A stretch of 64,000 nt of DNA, taken from contig JAIBEZ010000112.1 of NCBI GenBank assembly GCA_019459485.1, positions 1 through 64,000 of the forward strand. Direction: 5' to 3'. The notes beneath the pieces are model-generated. The model saw nothing but the letters and a program-made list of their open reading frames with translations. It did not search any database and was not told the DNA's origin. The number at the start of each line of letters is the position of its first letter. The first letter of the stretch is position 1. Shown here in pieces: positions 1-10,082 of this stretch. The stretch is from Prolixibacteraceae bacterium (GTDB lineage: Bacteria > Bacteroidota > Bacteroidia > Bacteroidales > Prolixibacteraceae). Made by a program: the position numbers and the translations under genes.

Positions 1-499
1 TCCACGACTGCTCCTTTGTGAAAACCGTGGTGTTGGTTTTTGAAACCACTACATTTTCGGCTGCTTCATGCGCTTCGTGATGTTCTGCAAAAACAGTTAC
101 TTCAGGAACCAATACTTCGAAATTGCCTTTTTCGTTGGTGATCTCAAATTTCAGTGTTCCTGTTCCTGCGGTTTCCGGCTGAATATCAAAACTGTAAATG
201 CCTTTTCGGGTTGGGCTGTCGAGCGTCTGGCTTACTTCTTTGCCGTTCACTATCAGGCGAATGGTCATGCTTCCGCTTTCCATTGCTTTAAAATCGGGCA
301 ATTTTGAAAAATGCGAAAGCACATTTGCGGTTTCGCCAACAACAAAGGCGTCGGCCTCTGCAAAAAGTTCAAAATCGGTAGAATAAGTGGTGTATTGAAA
401 TTTTACTTCTTCGTGTTCTTCGTGCTGTTCAGCATTTTGTTTGCCTTTGCAACCAGCCAATGACAGAGCAAGCAGTACAATTAATAGTTTATTTTTCAT
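1..499 (-). CDS. Efflux RND transporter periplasmic adaptor (CusB/CzcB-like), N-terminal part, runs off window edge
   Basis: Reverse strand from ATG at 499: MKNKLLIVLLALSLAGCKGKQNAEQHEEHEEVKFQYTTYSTDFELFAEADAF...; lipoprotein signal, His/Glu-rich N-terminus typical of Bacteroidota CusB-like proteins; not in the supplied ORF list because it is open at the edge. Confidence 0.7.
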   Translation of the reverse strand, partial: MKNKLLIVLLALSLAGCKGKQNAEQHEEHEEVKFQYTTYSTDFELFAEADAFVVGETANVLSHFSKLPDFKAMESGSMTIRLIVNGKEVSQTLDSPTRKGIYSFDIQPETAGTGTLKFEITNEKGNFEVLVPEVTVFAEHHEAHEAAENVVVSKTNTTVFTKEQSW

Positions 500-602
500 T
501 TTGGGTGCTGTTTAAATTTTGAAAATAACTGGTCAATGAATGCACTTGATTTTGAGGCGACAAGTGTAATTATCGCTGGCATTCATTCAGAGAATCAAAG
601 AT

Positions 603-1037
603 TTAAACAATAGGAGGTGCCCGTAACCCTATGGAAGCAGTTACTAAATGGAAATAATCGGATGATAAAAAATGAAGTTTTGTGGCAGATGAATCTAATG
701 ACACAAATATGTCCGATTCATTGTCAAATAAAACGCATTGAAATACATCAAAATCAGGAAGATCATTATCAGAATCAAAACTCCTGAAATCTTGTTTTAC
801 CAGATTTGAAGGAATTGCGACGGCTTGCTTTAAAACACAACAATCCGACTCACTGTTGCCATCATGCTGGTGATCATTTTCTGAATTACCATGATGAAGA
901 GAATGGCTATCTGTTTGACAATGTGAATTTACAATACAAACTTGTTCCTGATGGTGATGATGGGGAACAACAGCATGAACCAACAATACAATATTGGCAA
1001 GAAGTATAAAAAATATGGCTGTTGTTCTTTTCACCAT
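603..1037 (-). CDS. Small His-rich secreted/membrane protein (DUF6769-like), putative metal binding
   Basis: 144 aa, signal peptide then HHHH and many His/Cys; adjacent to CusB-like gene. Confidence 0.5.
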   Translation of the reverse strand: MVKRTTAIFFILLANIVLLVHAVVPHHHHQEQVCIVNSHCQTDSHSLHHGNSENDHQHDGNSESDCCVLKQAVAIPSNLVKQDFRSFDSDNDLPDFDVFQCVLFDNESDIFVSLDSSATKLHFLSSDYFHLVTASIGLRAPPIV

Positions 1038-1090
1038 TCAAAAATTGGTTTCTGCGAAGTTAACGCAAAAATCTTTGAGTTTGTTCAAAA

Positions 1091-1513
1091 TTATCTTTTT
1101 CCTACCGCCAGTTCATCCATCATTTGCTTAAATGACTTAAACAGGTTTGATGCCTGATTATACAATTCCTCATTCGCTTTAACAGCTTCCAGCATTATTT
1201 CCATGTTCATTGTTGAAAGAATGGTTTTGTCTCCACTTTCATAAACCGATAAGGTACAGGGCATAAATGTTGAAAACTCAGGATTTGAGGTGAGCATCAT
1301 CGATGCAGTTTTCGCCTGACAGATATTGTAAACAAATACTTTCCGTTGGATTGGAAAGCCTTTTGTTTCAACGATATCGTGATAAATGTAGGCTTGCAAC
1401 AAGGCTAAGTTGAATTTCTGACATGCAGCTTCAACCTGCCCGGCAATTTGTTCGGCAGTCAGGTTGCTATTCGTTTGGTGCATGATCATTTCCATCATTT
1501 TTTCGTTTCCCAT
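1091..1513 (-). CDS. DUF302 domain protein
   Basis: 140 aa ORF; pattern resembles DUF302 (EAACQKFNLALLQAYIYHDIVETKGFPIQRKVFVYNICQAKTASMML). Confidence 0.6.
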   Translation of the reverse strand: MGNEKMMEMIMHQTNSNLTAEQIAGQVEAACQKFNLALLQAYIYHDIVETKGFPIQRKVFVYNICQAKTASMMLTSNPEFSTFMPCTLSVYESGDKTILSTMNMEIMLEAVKANEELYNQASNLFKSFKQMMDELAVGKR

Positions 1514-1526
1514 GATTTTTTGTCTT

Positions 1527-1847
1527 TTAAAAGGTTACAGTTTTATCGGCCCAGAGCACCAACTCTACGCAATCGACCATTGTGGAGATGGGGCAGGCTT
1601 CGGTACTGTCCAACTGCCGCGATTTAAGGCAAGTGCCACAAGCCAAAATATCGCCACCAATTTCAACGAACTTCTTCAATTGCTCATCAACATTGTACTT
1701 TTCGTGGGTCAAGCCTTCGCATTCAACAGCTTCGCCCATCAGAAATAGTTTCACTTCGTGTCCTGTTTTTTTTGCTGTTACGGCAAAACGAAAAGCATTC
1801 CATGCCTTTTCAAACTCTTTGGTTTCAAGAATAATTCCGATTTTCAT
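1527..1847 (-). CDS. DsrE/DsrF-like sulfur relay protein
   Basis: 106 aa; DsrE fold pattern, CGTC motif (GGDILACGTCLKSR). Confidence 0.75.
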   Translation of the reverse strand: MKIGIILETKEFEKAWNAFRFAVTAKKTGHEVKLFLMGEAVECEGLTHEKYNVDEQLKKFVEIGGDILACGTCLKSRQLDSTEACPISTMVDCVELVLWADKTVTF

Positions 1848-1858
1848 TGTTCTATTAT

Positions 1859-2272
1859 TTAAAAAGTTAATACAATTTTATTTTTACGGATCAGGTCATA
1901 CAAATCGGCCAGCGAAGAGTATTTGCAAACTTCCGGTTCATTGTTTTTACGGCTTTGCAAACAGGTTCCGCAACCCAGAATAACCCCACCGTTCTCTAAA
2001 AAATTGTCAGCTTGTTCCTTCATGTCTTTATCGGTCTTAACAAGATTGTCCAGTTCAACACCTTTGCCCAATAAAAATATGCTCACAGTATCGCCCTGAT
2101 TTTTTGAATAATTGGCCAGCCGCAAAGCATTCCAAACCGTTTCGGTGTCGTTTGAATAAATAACCATTCCGATGGTGGTAGGCGATTTTTTTTGCTCGTT
2201 GGACGGTTTTGCATAAATACTGCCTGCAAATACACATGTCAGAAATACCAGAATTACAATTTGTTTTTTCAT
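1859..2272 (-). CDS. DsrE family protein with N-terminal signal peptide
   Basis: MKKQIVILVFLTCVFAGSIYA signal; GGVILGCGTCLQSR; start moved from 2314 to 2272. Confidence 0.7.
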   Translation of the reverse strand: MKKQIVILVFLTCVFAGSIYAKPSNEQKKSPTTIGMVIYSNDTETVWNALRLANYSKNQGDTVSIFLLGKGVELDNLVKTDKDMKEQADNFLENGGVILGCGTCLQSRKNNEPEVCKYSSLADLYDLIRKNKIVLTF

Positions 2273-2288
2273 AAATAACTGATTTAAT

Positions 2289-3431
2289 TTATAATGAGAG
2301 TTTTTTAACTGCATTCGTAATCACTTCGATGGCGAAATCTATTTCTTCCCCTGTCGTATGTTTCCCGGTTGAAATTCGTACTGTCGCGGTAGCAGTTCTG
2401 AAATCAAGACTCATCGCCTGAAGGACAGATGAAATGGTTGTCTCTCCGGAATGACAAGCTGAACCAGTTGAAATTAAAACATCATTACCGATGAGAGAGG
2501 CCAAAGCGTGTGCACTGATATTTTCGAAAGCCACACTCAGCGTATTGGACAAACAATTTTCAAGATTGACGTTTACATGAACTTGATTGCCGAGCTGTGA
2601 GATCAGACCGTCGAGCAGTCTGTCGCGCGAAGCCTGCATGTTGTGCCGATTCTGTTTGAAATCGCGCAGAGCCACTTCGCATGCTTTTCCAAGTCCGACA
2701 ATTTGAATGACATTTTCTGTTCCCGGGCGAATGCCTTTTTCCTGTCCGGCGCCGTGCATCAGATTTTCGATTTGCGTTCCCTTCCGGATGTACAACGCGC
2801 CAATCCCTTTGGGCGCATAAAATTTATGTCCGGCAATGGTCAGCAGGTCAACTTCCAGTTTATCGACATCGGTTTCAATTTTTCCGACGGATTGGGACGC
2901 GTCGGTATGAAAAACAATTTTATTCTGCCTTGCAATAACACCTATTTCCTGAATGGGCTGAATGGTTCCAACCTCGTTGTTGGCGTGCATAATTGAAATC
3001 AGTACAGTGTCTTTTCGGATCACATTTTCAACATCCGTTGGATTAACAAATCCATATTTGTCAACCGGAAGGTAAGTGATATCCCAGCCCAAAGAAGAAA
3101 GATACTTACACACCTCAGTTACAGCCGGATGTTCAATGGACGAGGTAATGATGTGTTTGCCTTTCTGCTGATTTGCCATTGCAATTCCCCGGATCGCAAG
3201 GTTGTTGGATTCGGTGGCACAACTGGTGAAGTAAATTTCTTCCGGCTTACAATTGATCAATTTAGCAACCTGTTCCCGTGCTTTTTCAACGGCTTCTTTA
3301 TTGTTTCTTCCAATAGAATAGGAGCTGGAAGGATTTCCGTAGAACGACTCAATAAATGGAATCATTTCTTTTACAACCTCCGGATCAACCGGGGTAGTGG
3401 CGTTATAGTCGAGGTAAATCGGATGTTTCAT
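2289..3431 (-). CDS. Cysteine desulfurase (NifS/IscS-like)
   Basis: MKHPIYLDYNATTPVDPEV, PLP-Lys region TIAGHKFYAPKGIG, active Cys GSACHSG. Confidence 0.92.
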   Translation of the reverse strand: MKHPIYLDYNATTPVDPEVVKEMIPFIESFYGNPSSSYSIGRNNKEAVEKAREQVAKLINCKPEEIYFTSCATESNNLAIRGIAMANQQKGKHIITSSIEHPAVTEVCKYLSSLGWDITYLPVDKYGFVNPTDVENVIRKDTVLISIMHANNEVGTIQPIQEIGVIARQNKIVFHTDASQSVGKIETDVDKLEVDLLTIAGHKFYAPKGIGALYIRKGTQIENLMHGAGQEKGIRPGTENVIQIVGLGKACEVALRDFKQNRHNMQASRDRLLDGLISQLGNQVHVNVNLENCLSNTLSVAFENISAHALASLIGNDVLISTGSACHSGETTISSVLQAMSLDFRTATATVRISTGKHTTGEEIDFAIEVITNAVKKLSL

Positions 3432-3433
3432 GC

Positions 3434-4090
3434 TTAGTTGCTTTCCAATTGTTTTATTTTCCACTCCGGATAACCTTCATCGAGTCTCCTGACTTTGTAG
3501 CCTTTTTCACTAAGAACTTTCACGGCTTCATCGGCCAAAACGCAAAATGGTCCACGGCAATAAGCAATGATTTCTTTGTCTTTCGAAAAGTCTTTGAGAT
3601 GTGTCATCAGCTCGTTCATTGGGATGGAAACGGCTCCGGTTATATGTCCAAATTCAAACTCAACCGATGGCCGCACATCAAGTAGCAGAACATTTTCATT
3701 TCCAATCATGGTTTCAAGTTCATCGAGGTTGACCGCATTGAGCGATTTGTTGTCTTCGCGCTGACGGTTCATGATCTTTTCCAACTCGGCAATCTCGTGA
3801 ACGGCATATTTTATCACATGCTGGTAGAGGGATAAAAAATCATCGCTGACCAGTGAATAATAGACGTACTGTTTTTCTTTTCTTGACTTTACGATGTTGT
3901 TGTTCTTCAAAACCTGAAGATGTTGAGAGGCATTGGCAATGGTCAGATTGGTAGCTTGTACAATTCCTTCCACGCTTTTTTCGCCTTGCGAAAGCATTTC
4001 TATTATTTCCAAACGGGCTGGATTCGAGATGGATTTGAGCATTTTTGCAAGTCCATCATACATGGCATCTTTAAATTCGCGACCCTTCAT
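3434..4090 (-). CDS. ArsR-type HTH regulator fused to rhodanese domain
   Basis: 218 aa; ArsR winged helix (NPARLEIIEMLSQGEKSVEGIVQATNLTIANASQHLQVLKNNNIV) plus rhodanese loop AYCRGPFCVLADEA. Confidence 0.9.
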   Translation of the reverse strand: MKGREFKDAMYDGLAKMLKSISNPARLEIIEMLSQGEKSVEGIVQATNLTIANASQHLQVLKNNNIVKSRKEKQYVYYSLVSDDFLSLYQHVIKYAVHEIAELEKIMNRQREDNKSLNAVNLDELETMIGNENVLLLDVRPSVEFEFGHITGAVSIPMNELMTHLKDFSKDKEIIAYCRGPFCVLADEAVKVLSEKGYKVRRLDEGYPEWKIKQLESN

Positions 4091-4237
4091 TTTTAGCTAG
4101 TGTTAAAATGATTGGGCGAATATATAAAAGTTATTCAAGTATTCAATACTTTTATTGAATACTTGAATGCGATTTTCGAATACGTTGTTTGTGTATTTAA
4201 ATTGTGGCTTGCAATCCGGACAGCTACTTTTAGCACC

Positions 4238-4822
4238 TCAGAATTTCTGCCATTCAGGCTGTTCTTTGAAAAACTCTTTTTGATGCTTTTCCATTTCCTT
4301 CATTTGTTGCTGAAGCATTTTCATCATTTCGTCCATTGTTTTGGGATGCTGTTGGAATGGAGCCATACGGGGCGTTTTCGACAAAATACTATCATTTTCA
4401 TTAAACTGCCTGAAAAAATCCTCAAGACCCATAAAGTTCTGGCCAGTTGAGTCGTTTTTGAAATGAAAACTTAGGAACTGATTCAATATTGAATCGCTTT
4501 TACTTCCGAAAGGGCTGAAAAACGACTGGTCAAAATCATTAAAAAACGATTTGCCCAAAAAAGAACTATCAGGGAAAAAGCCGAAATGATCGCCAAACAG
4601 GTTCGGAAAATTTTCAGGAGAAATTGATTCTAATAGGGTAGTGTCGCCCGACCAGCTGTACGAATAGATGGAATCAAATTTAATCAGATTTCCATTTTCG
4701 TCGTATTCACGATTAACACGAATATCTTCTTTTGGAGCAACTTCATCCGATTTCGATTTTTGTGCCGTCATTTGCAGTTGAAAGCCGAATAACAAAGCCA
4801 GAAAAAACATACAGCGTTTCAT
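4238..4822 (-). CDS. Hypothetical secreted protein
   Basis: ORF with signal peptide MKRCMFFLALLFGFQLQMTAQ; no family recognised. Confidence 0.5.
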   Translation of the reverse strand: MKRCMFFLALLFGFQLQMTAQKSKSDEVAPKEDIRVNREYDENGNLIKFDSIYSYSWSGDTTLLESISPENFPNLFGDHFGFFPDSSFLGKSFFNDFDQSFFSPFGSKSDSILNQFLSFHFKNDSTGQNFMGLEDFFRQFNENDSILSKTPRMAPFQQHPKTMDEMMKMLQQQMKEMEKHQKEFFKEQPEWQKF

Positions 4823-5039
4823 TGTGATCAAGTTTAAATTCGAATTCAAAATTAAGCTCAAACTGTGAATTTAACTTTTAAAAAACCTTAAAAAAATTAA
4901 AATTTCAACAGCCAAAAATACTGTATTTTACCCTCTTTTTTTACCTGAAAGATTGATTTATCAGGCTTGTGCGAATAATTCGAAAATATGTTTTGTTTTA
5001 ATATCTTCGTCTATCTTTATTTTCAATTATAACTGAAGA

Positions 5040-5363
5040 ATGGAAAAATTAAAGTTTCGTGCTTTGGCTGATGAATGCGGACGGATTGAATTGATTGAGA
5101 TTGGAGGATTGATCACTCTTGAAACTGCTTTTCAGCTTAGAGATGAGATTGTTGCTGTTGTAAATAATTTAAGCAATCATGTAATAATTAATATCTTTGA
5201 GCTGGAAGAACTGGACCTTTCAGGAGTTCAGCTGATCGTCGCTTTTATAAGGCAAATGGATCAGATGAAGATAAACTATCGGTTCAACTGGAATATTGAA
5301 GAAGAGCAGAAGGCCCTTTTTGCAAATGTGGGGCTTGGAATTGATTTATTTATGAATAATTAA
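5040..5363 (+). CDS. STAS-domain protein (anti-sigma factor antagonist-like)
   Basis: 107 aa STAS pattern, LEELDLSGVQLIVAFIRQM. Confidence 0.75.
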   Translation: MEKLKFRALADECGRIELIEIGGLITLETAFQLRDEIVAVVNNLSNHVIINIFELEELDLSGVQLIVAFIRQMDQMKINYRFNWNIEEEQKALFANVGLGIDLFMNN

Positions 5364-5364
5364 T

Positions 5365-5730
5365 ATGTCAAAACAGATATTAATCGCGGACGATTCTGAA
5401 AGTATCAGGGAAGTGCTGGCATTCAGCCTTACAAATGCAGGATTTCAGGTTTTGGTGGCAAGTGATGGGGTTGAAGCGTTGCGTTTTTTTGATGGACGGA
5501 CAATTGACTTATTGCTGACAGATTTCCACATGCCGAATATGAACGGGCTCGAGCTGATTGCAAAAGTCAGGGAATTAGAGCAATACAAATACATTCCGAT
5601 TTTGGTACTCACAACTGAAAACCAGAAAAGCATCATTAAAAATGCAAAAGATGCCGGAGCAACAGGGTGGCTGTTAAAACCTTTCAATACCGAGAAATTG
5701 ATACAGACCTTACGAAAAGTGATTCGCTGA
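5365..5730 (+). CDS. CheY-like response regulator
   Basis: 121 aa receiver: LIADDSESIREVL, LLTDFHMPNMNG, LKPF. Confidence 0.92.
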   Translation: MSKQILIADDSESIREVLAFSLTNAGFQVLVASDGVEALRFFDGRTIDLLLTDFHMPNMNGLELIAKVRELEQYKYIPILVLTTENQKSIIKNAKDAGATGWLLKPFNTEKLIQTLRKVIR

Positions 5731-7793
5731 TGATTTTATTTCAGGAAAGATTTAAAGAGGAAGTCAAGGAGTATTTTGAGCGGTTGGAGACGGGATTACT
5801 TCTTCTGGAGCATGATACAGAGAATTTTCAGGCCATTGATGAAATTTTCCGGCTAATGCATTCAATGAAAGGCAGTGGTGGCATGTTTGGTTTCGATCTG
5901 CTGAGCGATGTTACACACGATCTGGAATCGTTGTATGAGATTTTCAGGTCGAAAAAAATGTCTATAAATTCGGAGGTAATCAGTTTTACGCTGAATTCGA
6001 TTGACGGCTTGCACCATTTGCTAGTTCAGGAACCCACAGAAGAGCATCATTTGCTGGCAAAAAAGATGAAAGCAGAAACACAGCTTTTGATTAACAAACT
6101 GATTCCATCCGACGAAAAATTTACGAAAAATGATGGTCCCGAAGGGAAGGCTAAAGATCGGAATGCCAATACTGACGATCAAACCACCTATTTTATTTCG
6201 TTTAAACCCGATGAAAATATATTTAAAAACGGCACCAATCCGCTTTATTTGATTGATGAATTAAACGCGTTGGGAGAATGCAATATTCAGACCTTCTTTG
6301 ATTTTCTTCCTGACCTGTCTGAGATTGATCCCGGTAAATGTTATACTTCGTGGGAAATGTTTGTTGCAACTGCTGAAGAAACAGATACTTTGCATGACGT
6401 TTTTATTTTCGTCAGCGATAAGGCCCGAATTGAAATAGAAAAAGTTTCTGCCGGAAATAAAATTCACAATGAAACCATTCTGGCCGATTTTCTGAATTCG
6501 AGACTTAACAAGGAATTCTGGACTCCGCCGGAACAGCAACCAACTGAAAATGAGACGGCAGATGAACTTTTTACAGAAGAGGAACCGGAACCATCAAATG
6601 AAATAAATGAACAGGAAAAGGGATTAAAAATGATTTCCCTGCCCAATTCCACTGTCAATACGATCCGGGTCGATTCGCTGAAGATTGATCAATACATGAA
6701 TTTGGTGAGCGAGTTGATTACTGCACAATCGCGGCTTGAGTTAGTGTCGTCAAAAATTAATCAACCCGATCTCGAAATGGTTACCGAAGCGCTTGACAAA
6801 ATAGGGCGGCAACTTCGCGAAAATGCTTTTGACATGAGTTTAATTCCGCTCCAAAGCATTGCTGTAAGATTTAAACGTTTGATTCACGATTTGTCGAAAT
6901 CACTCAATAAACAGGTAGAGCTGGTAACTGTTGGTTTGGAAACCGAACTTGATAAAAATATCATTGAAAAGCTGATTGAGCCGATGTTGCATATTATCCG
7001 CAATTCGCTCGATCACGGAATAGAAAGCACGGAGGAAAGGATTGCAAAATCGAAAAGTAGTGTTGGAATCATCACTATAAAAGCGTCCACCGTTGGCAGT
7101 TACGTTCAGATTGAAATTTCGGACGATGGAGCCGGACTGAATCCGGCAAAAATACGCAGCAAAGCTATTTCGAAAGGATTGATTTCAGAACAGGATAAAC
7201 TTTCTGAAAATGAACTATTTAATCTTATATTTGAACCTGGATTTTCAACATCTGAATTGGTAACCGATGTTTCGGGCAGGGGAGTGGGATTGGACGTTGT
7301 AAAGCGTAAAGTGCAGGAAATGAGGGGTACAGTAAAAATCACCTCTGAACCCGACAAGTTTACCATGTTTATTTTAAAACTTCCGCTTTCTCTCTCTATT
7401 ATTGACGGTTTGCTGACCCGGGTGGGCGAATATTATTATGTGGTTCCGTCATCAGGAATAAAAAAAATATATGCTGTTAACCAGCAGGTGCTGAAAAATG
7501 AATTCAGGCAGGTTGTGGAGCTGGAAGGTAATCAGGTTCCTTACCTTAATATGCACGAAGAATTTGAAAATGAGATAGATTTGCCCGAAAATCAGATAGT
7601 TGTAACCGTGTCGTTCGAAAATCAGGTTTTTGGGCTGGTCGTTGATGAGGTGATCCGCGAATATCAGGCGGTAATTAAGCCATTGGGGAAACTATTAAAT
7701 GCGCAGGACATATTTTCGGGAGCCAGTATTTTGGGAAACGGTCAGTTGGCGCTGGTAATTGATACAAATAAGATTATTCAAAAATATTCATAA
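5730..7793 (+). CDS. cheA: Chemotaxis histidine kinase CheA
   Basis: Hpt FRLMHSMKGSGGMFGF, dimer/HATPase with RNSLDHGIE, CheW-like C-terminus; start set at 5730 (overlaps RR stop). Confidence 0.93.
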   Translation: MILFQERFKEEVKEYFERLETGLLLLEHDTENFQAIDEIFRLMHSMKGSGGMFGFDLLSDVTHDLESLYEIFRSKKMSINSEVISFTLNSIDGLHHLLVQEPTEEHHLLAKKMKAETQLLINKLIPSDEKFTKNDGPEGKAKDRNANTDDQTTYFISFKPDENIFKNGTNPLYLIDELNALGECNIQTFFDFLPDLSEIDPGKCYTSWEMFVATAEETDTLHDVFIFVSDKARIEIEKVSAGNKIHNETILADFLNSRLNKEFWTPPEQQPTENETADELFTEEEPEPSNEINEQEKGLKMISLPNSTVNTIRVDSLKIDQYMNLVSELITAQSRLELVSSKINQPDLEMVTEALDKIGRQLRENAFDMSLIPLQSIAVRFKRLIHDLSKSLNKQVELVTVGLETELDKNIIEKLIEPMLHIIRNSLDHGIESTEERIAKSKSSVGIITIKASTVGSYVQIEISDDGAGLNPAKIRSKAISKGLISEQDKLSENELFNLIFEPGFSTSELVTDVSGRGVGLDVVKRKVQEMRGTVKITSEPDKFTMFILKLPLSLSIIDGLLTRVGEYYYVVPSSGIKKIYAVNQQVLKNEFRQVVELEGNQVPYLNMHEEFENEIDLPENQIVVTVSFENQVFGLVVDEVIREYQAVIKPLGKLLNAQDIFSGASILGNGQLALVIDTNKIIQKYS

Positions 7794-7796
7794 ACG

Positions 7797-8279
7797 ATGG
7801 CTGCAGAAATAATTTACGGACTAAATTCCTATTTTACCTTCAGGATTGGCAGCGAACTATTTGCTGTTAACATCGGTAATGTGACCAAAATACTGGGATT
7901 GACAGAAACGACCAAAGTTCCCAACTCACCGAGGTATTTTAAAGGGATAATCAATCATTTCGGAAGTGTTTTGCCGGTTTTCGACGGGCGCTTGAAATTC
8001 GGGTTTCCTGAAACTGAACCCACAAAAAATACCTGTATTCTGGTATTGGTTGTCGAAATTGAGGGTCACCCGGTCAGTACAGGCGTTATTGTGGATTCGG
8101 TTGAAAAGGTGCTGATTTTTGAACCTGAACAAATTAAACCGGCGCCTTCGATCGGGAAAGGTTTTAACAACGAATATATTTTCGGAATTGCCACTTTTCA
8201 AACTGAATTTGTAATCATTCTGAACATTGATAAAATATTTTCGGAGGAAGAAATTAATTTGATAATTGCTGTTGAATAA
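7797..8279 (+). CDS. cheW: Chemotaxis coupling protein CheW
   Basis: 160 aa CheW-type fold pattern, in che operon. Confidence 0.88.
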   Translation: MAAEIIYGLNSYFTFRIGSELFAVNIGNVTKILGLTETTKVPNSPRYFKGIINHFGSVLPVFDGRLKFGFPETEPTKNTCILVLVVEIEGHPVSTGVIVDSVEKVLIFEPEQIKPAPSIGKGFNNEYIFGIATFQTEFVIILNIDKIFSEEEINLIIAVE

Positions 8280-8294
8280 TAACTACCTAAATAT

Positions 8295-10076
8295 ATGATT
8301 ATGAGATTTGTTGACATGAAAATACGTACAAAACTGATGGGAGCCTTTGGTATCCTGATTATGCTCGGTTTTATTTTGAGTGTGAATTCTGTCGCCACTT
8401 TGTTGTTTTTCAAGAAAGATATAAAATCTTTTACCGGCGAATTTCTTCCCCAACTCGAACTTTCTTCCAACATCAGTACCCATACGCAAATGGTCGCGTT
8501 TAATATGGAAGGGTATTATCTGACAGGCAAATCAGAGTATTACAAATCGGCCAAAGTTGAATTGGAAGCGCTCAAAAAGTCAATTGGCGAAGGTGAACAG
8601 TTGCTTCTGGAGGCCAAAAAACTCCCGAAGTTAGAGCAAAACCTGAGTGAAGCCAGGATTAAAATTCCTCAATACGAGCAGAATATGCTTCTTTCGTACA
8701 AAATAAACCAGGATATTTTAGCTCTGAAGGAAAAAATTGAAAAGTTATCAGTTACATCTCCGGCGATAAAAACCAAGGCTGGACAGAAGTTGAACGCACA
8801 AGCCGCCAAAACTTCTGCCGATCATAAAGTCGCGCTTGCTGACCTGGCTGATAGAAATGCAAAATTTCAGGAATTATGGAAAGCAAACACGGCGATTTCA
8901 GAAAAATTAATTGAAAATTCGAATATTCTGCGAAATTCGGCAGTTGCATACACCACCGAGATCGCTTCAGGTTTTAATAAAACAATTGCCGCATCTATTC
9001 TCACGAAAGTAATTTTGGTAATTATTTCTTTGTTTTTTGCAATTTACATAGGTTTCTATATCTCAAGGCTCATCACAGTTCCACTTCTCAAAGGCATCGA
9101 GTTTGCCCGGAAAATGGCCAAAGGCGATCTTACTGCCGAAATTGATGTCAATCAGAAAGACGAAATTGGCCTGCTTGCATACAATCTTCAAATGATGGGA
9201 ACACGCATCAGGGACGTAATCGGCTATGTAGCTTCCACTGCCGATAACCTGGCATCGGCAAGCCTCGAATTGAGTTCGACCTCGCAGTTTGTTTCGCAGG
9301 GCGCTTCCGAACAGGCATCGGCTTCCGAAGAGGTTTCGGCAGCAATTGAACAAATGGCTGCCAATATTCAGCAAAACAAGGAAAATGCAAAACAGACAGA
9401 ACACATAGCTGCCAAAGCTGAAACTGATATTTATACCGGGAGCGAAAAAGTTACAAGGACAGTTGTTGCCATGCGCGAAATTGCCGACAAAATATCAATC
9501 ATTGGCGAAATTGCATTCCAAACCAATATACTTGCCCTGAATGCTGCCGTTGAAGCTGCAAGGGCTGGTGAACACGGACGTGGTTTCGGGGTGGTTGCTG
9601 CCGAGGTTGGTAAACTGGCTGAACGTAGCAAACTCGCAGCCACAGAAATCGATAAGCTAACCAAATCGAGCGTTTTTAATGCTGAAGAAGCAGGGAAACT
9701 AATGAATGAAATAGTTCCCGATATTCAGAAAACTTCAAGGCTCATTCATGAAATATCGGCTGCCAATCTGGAACAAAGCGCGGGCGCTGATCAGATCAAT
9801 TCGGCCATTCAGCAGTTGAACATGGTGACACAGCAAAATGCGGCTACTTCCGAAGAGCTTTCAACCAATGCCGTTGAATTGTCGGCCCAGGCAGAACAGC
9901 TTAAGGAAACCATTTCATTCTTTAAATTAGGTAATTCTGAGGGAGAAACTTTTCCGAAGAATAAGCATATAAAACCTCAGCCGCCGAAAAAAAATGTTGT
10001 TCCTGAAAGTAAAAAAAGGGTGGTAATCGACCTTGATCTGCCGGATAGTTCGGACGACGAATTTGAACGCTTTTAA
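8295..10076 (+). CDS. Methyl-accepting chemotaxis protein
   Basis: TM, helical sensor, HAMP, MCP signalling tip [41 protein letters not shown]. Confidence 0.95.
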   Translation: MIMRFVDMKIRTKLMGAFGILIMLGFILSVNSVATLLFFKKDIKSFTGEFLPQLELSSNISTHTQMVAFNMEGYYLTGKSEYYKSAKVELEALKKSIGEGEQLLLEAKKLPKLEQNLSEARIKIPQYEQNMLLSYKINQDILALKEKIEKLSVTSPAIKTKAGQKLNAQAAKTSADHKVALADLADRNAKFQELWKANTAISEKLIENSNILRNSAVAYTTEIASGFNKTIAASILTKVILVIISLFFAIYIGFYISRLITVPLLKGIEFARKMAKGDLTAEIDVNQKDEIGLLAYNLQMMGTRIRDVIGYVASTADNLASASLELSSTSQFVSQGASEQASASEEVSAAIEQMAANIQQNKENAKQTEHIAAKAETDIYTGSEKVTRTVVAMREIADKISIIGEIAFQTNILALNAAVEAARAGEHGRGFGVVAAEVGKLAERSKLAATEIDKLTKSSVFNAEEAGKLMNEIVPDIQKTSRLIHEISAANLEQSAGADQINSAIQQLNMVTQQNAATSEELSTNAVELSAQAEQLKETISFFKLGNSEGETFPKNKHIKPQPPKKNVVPESKKRVVIDLDLPDSSDDEFERF

Positions 10077-10082
10077 ACTTTT

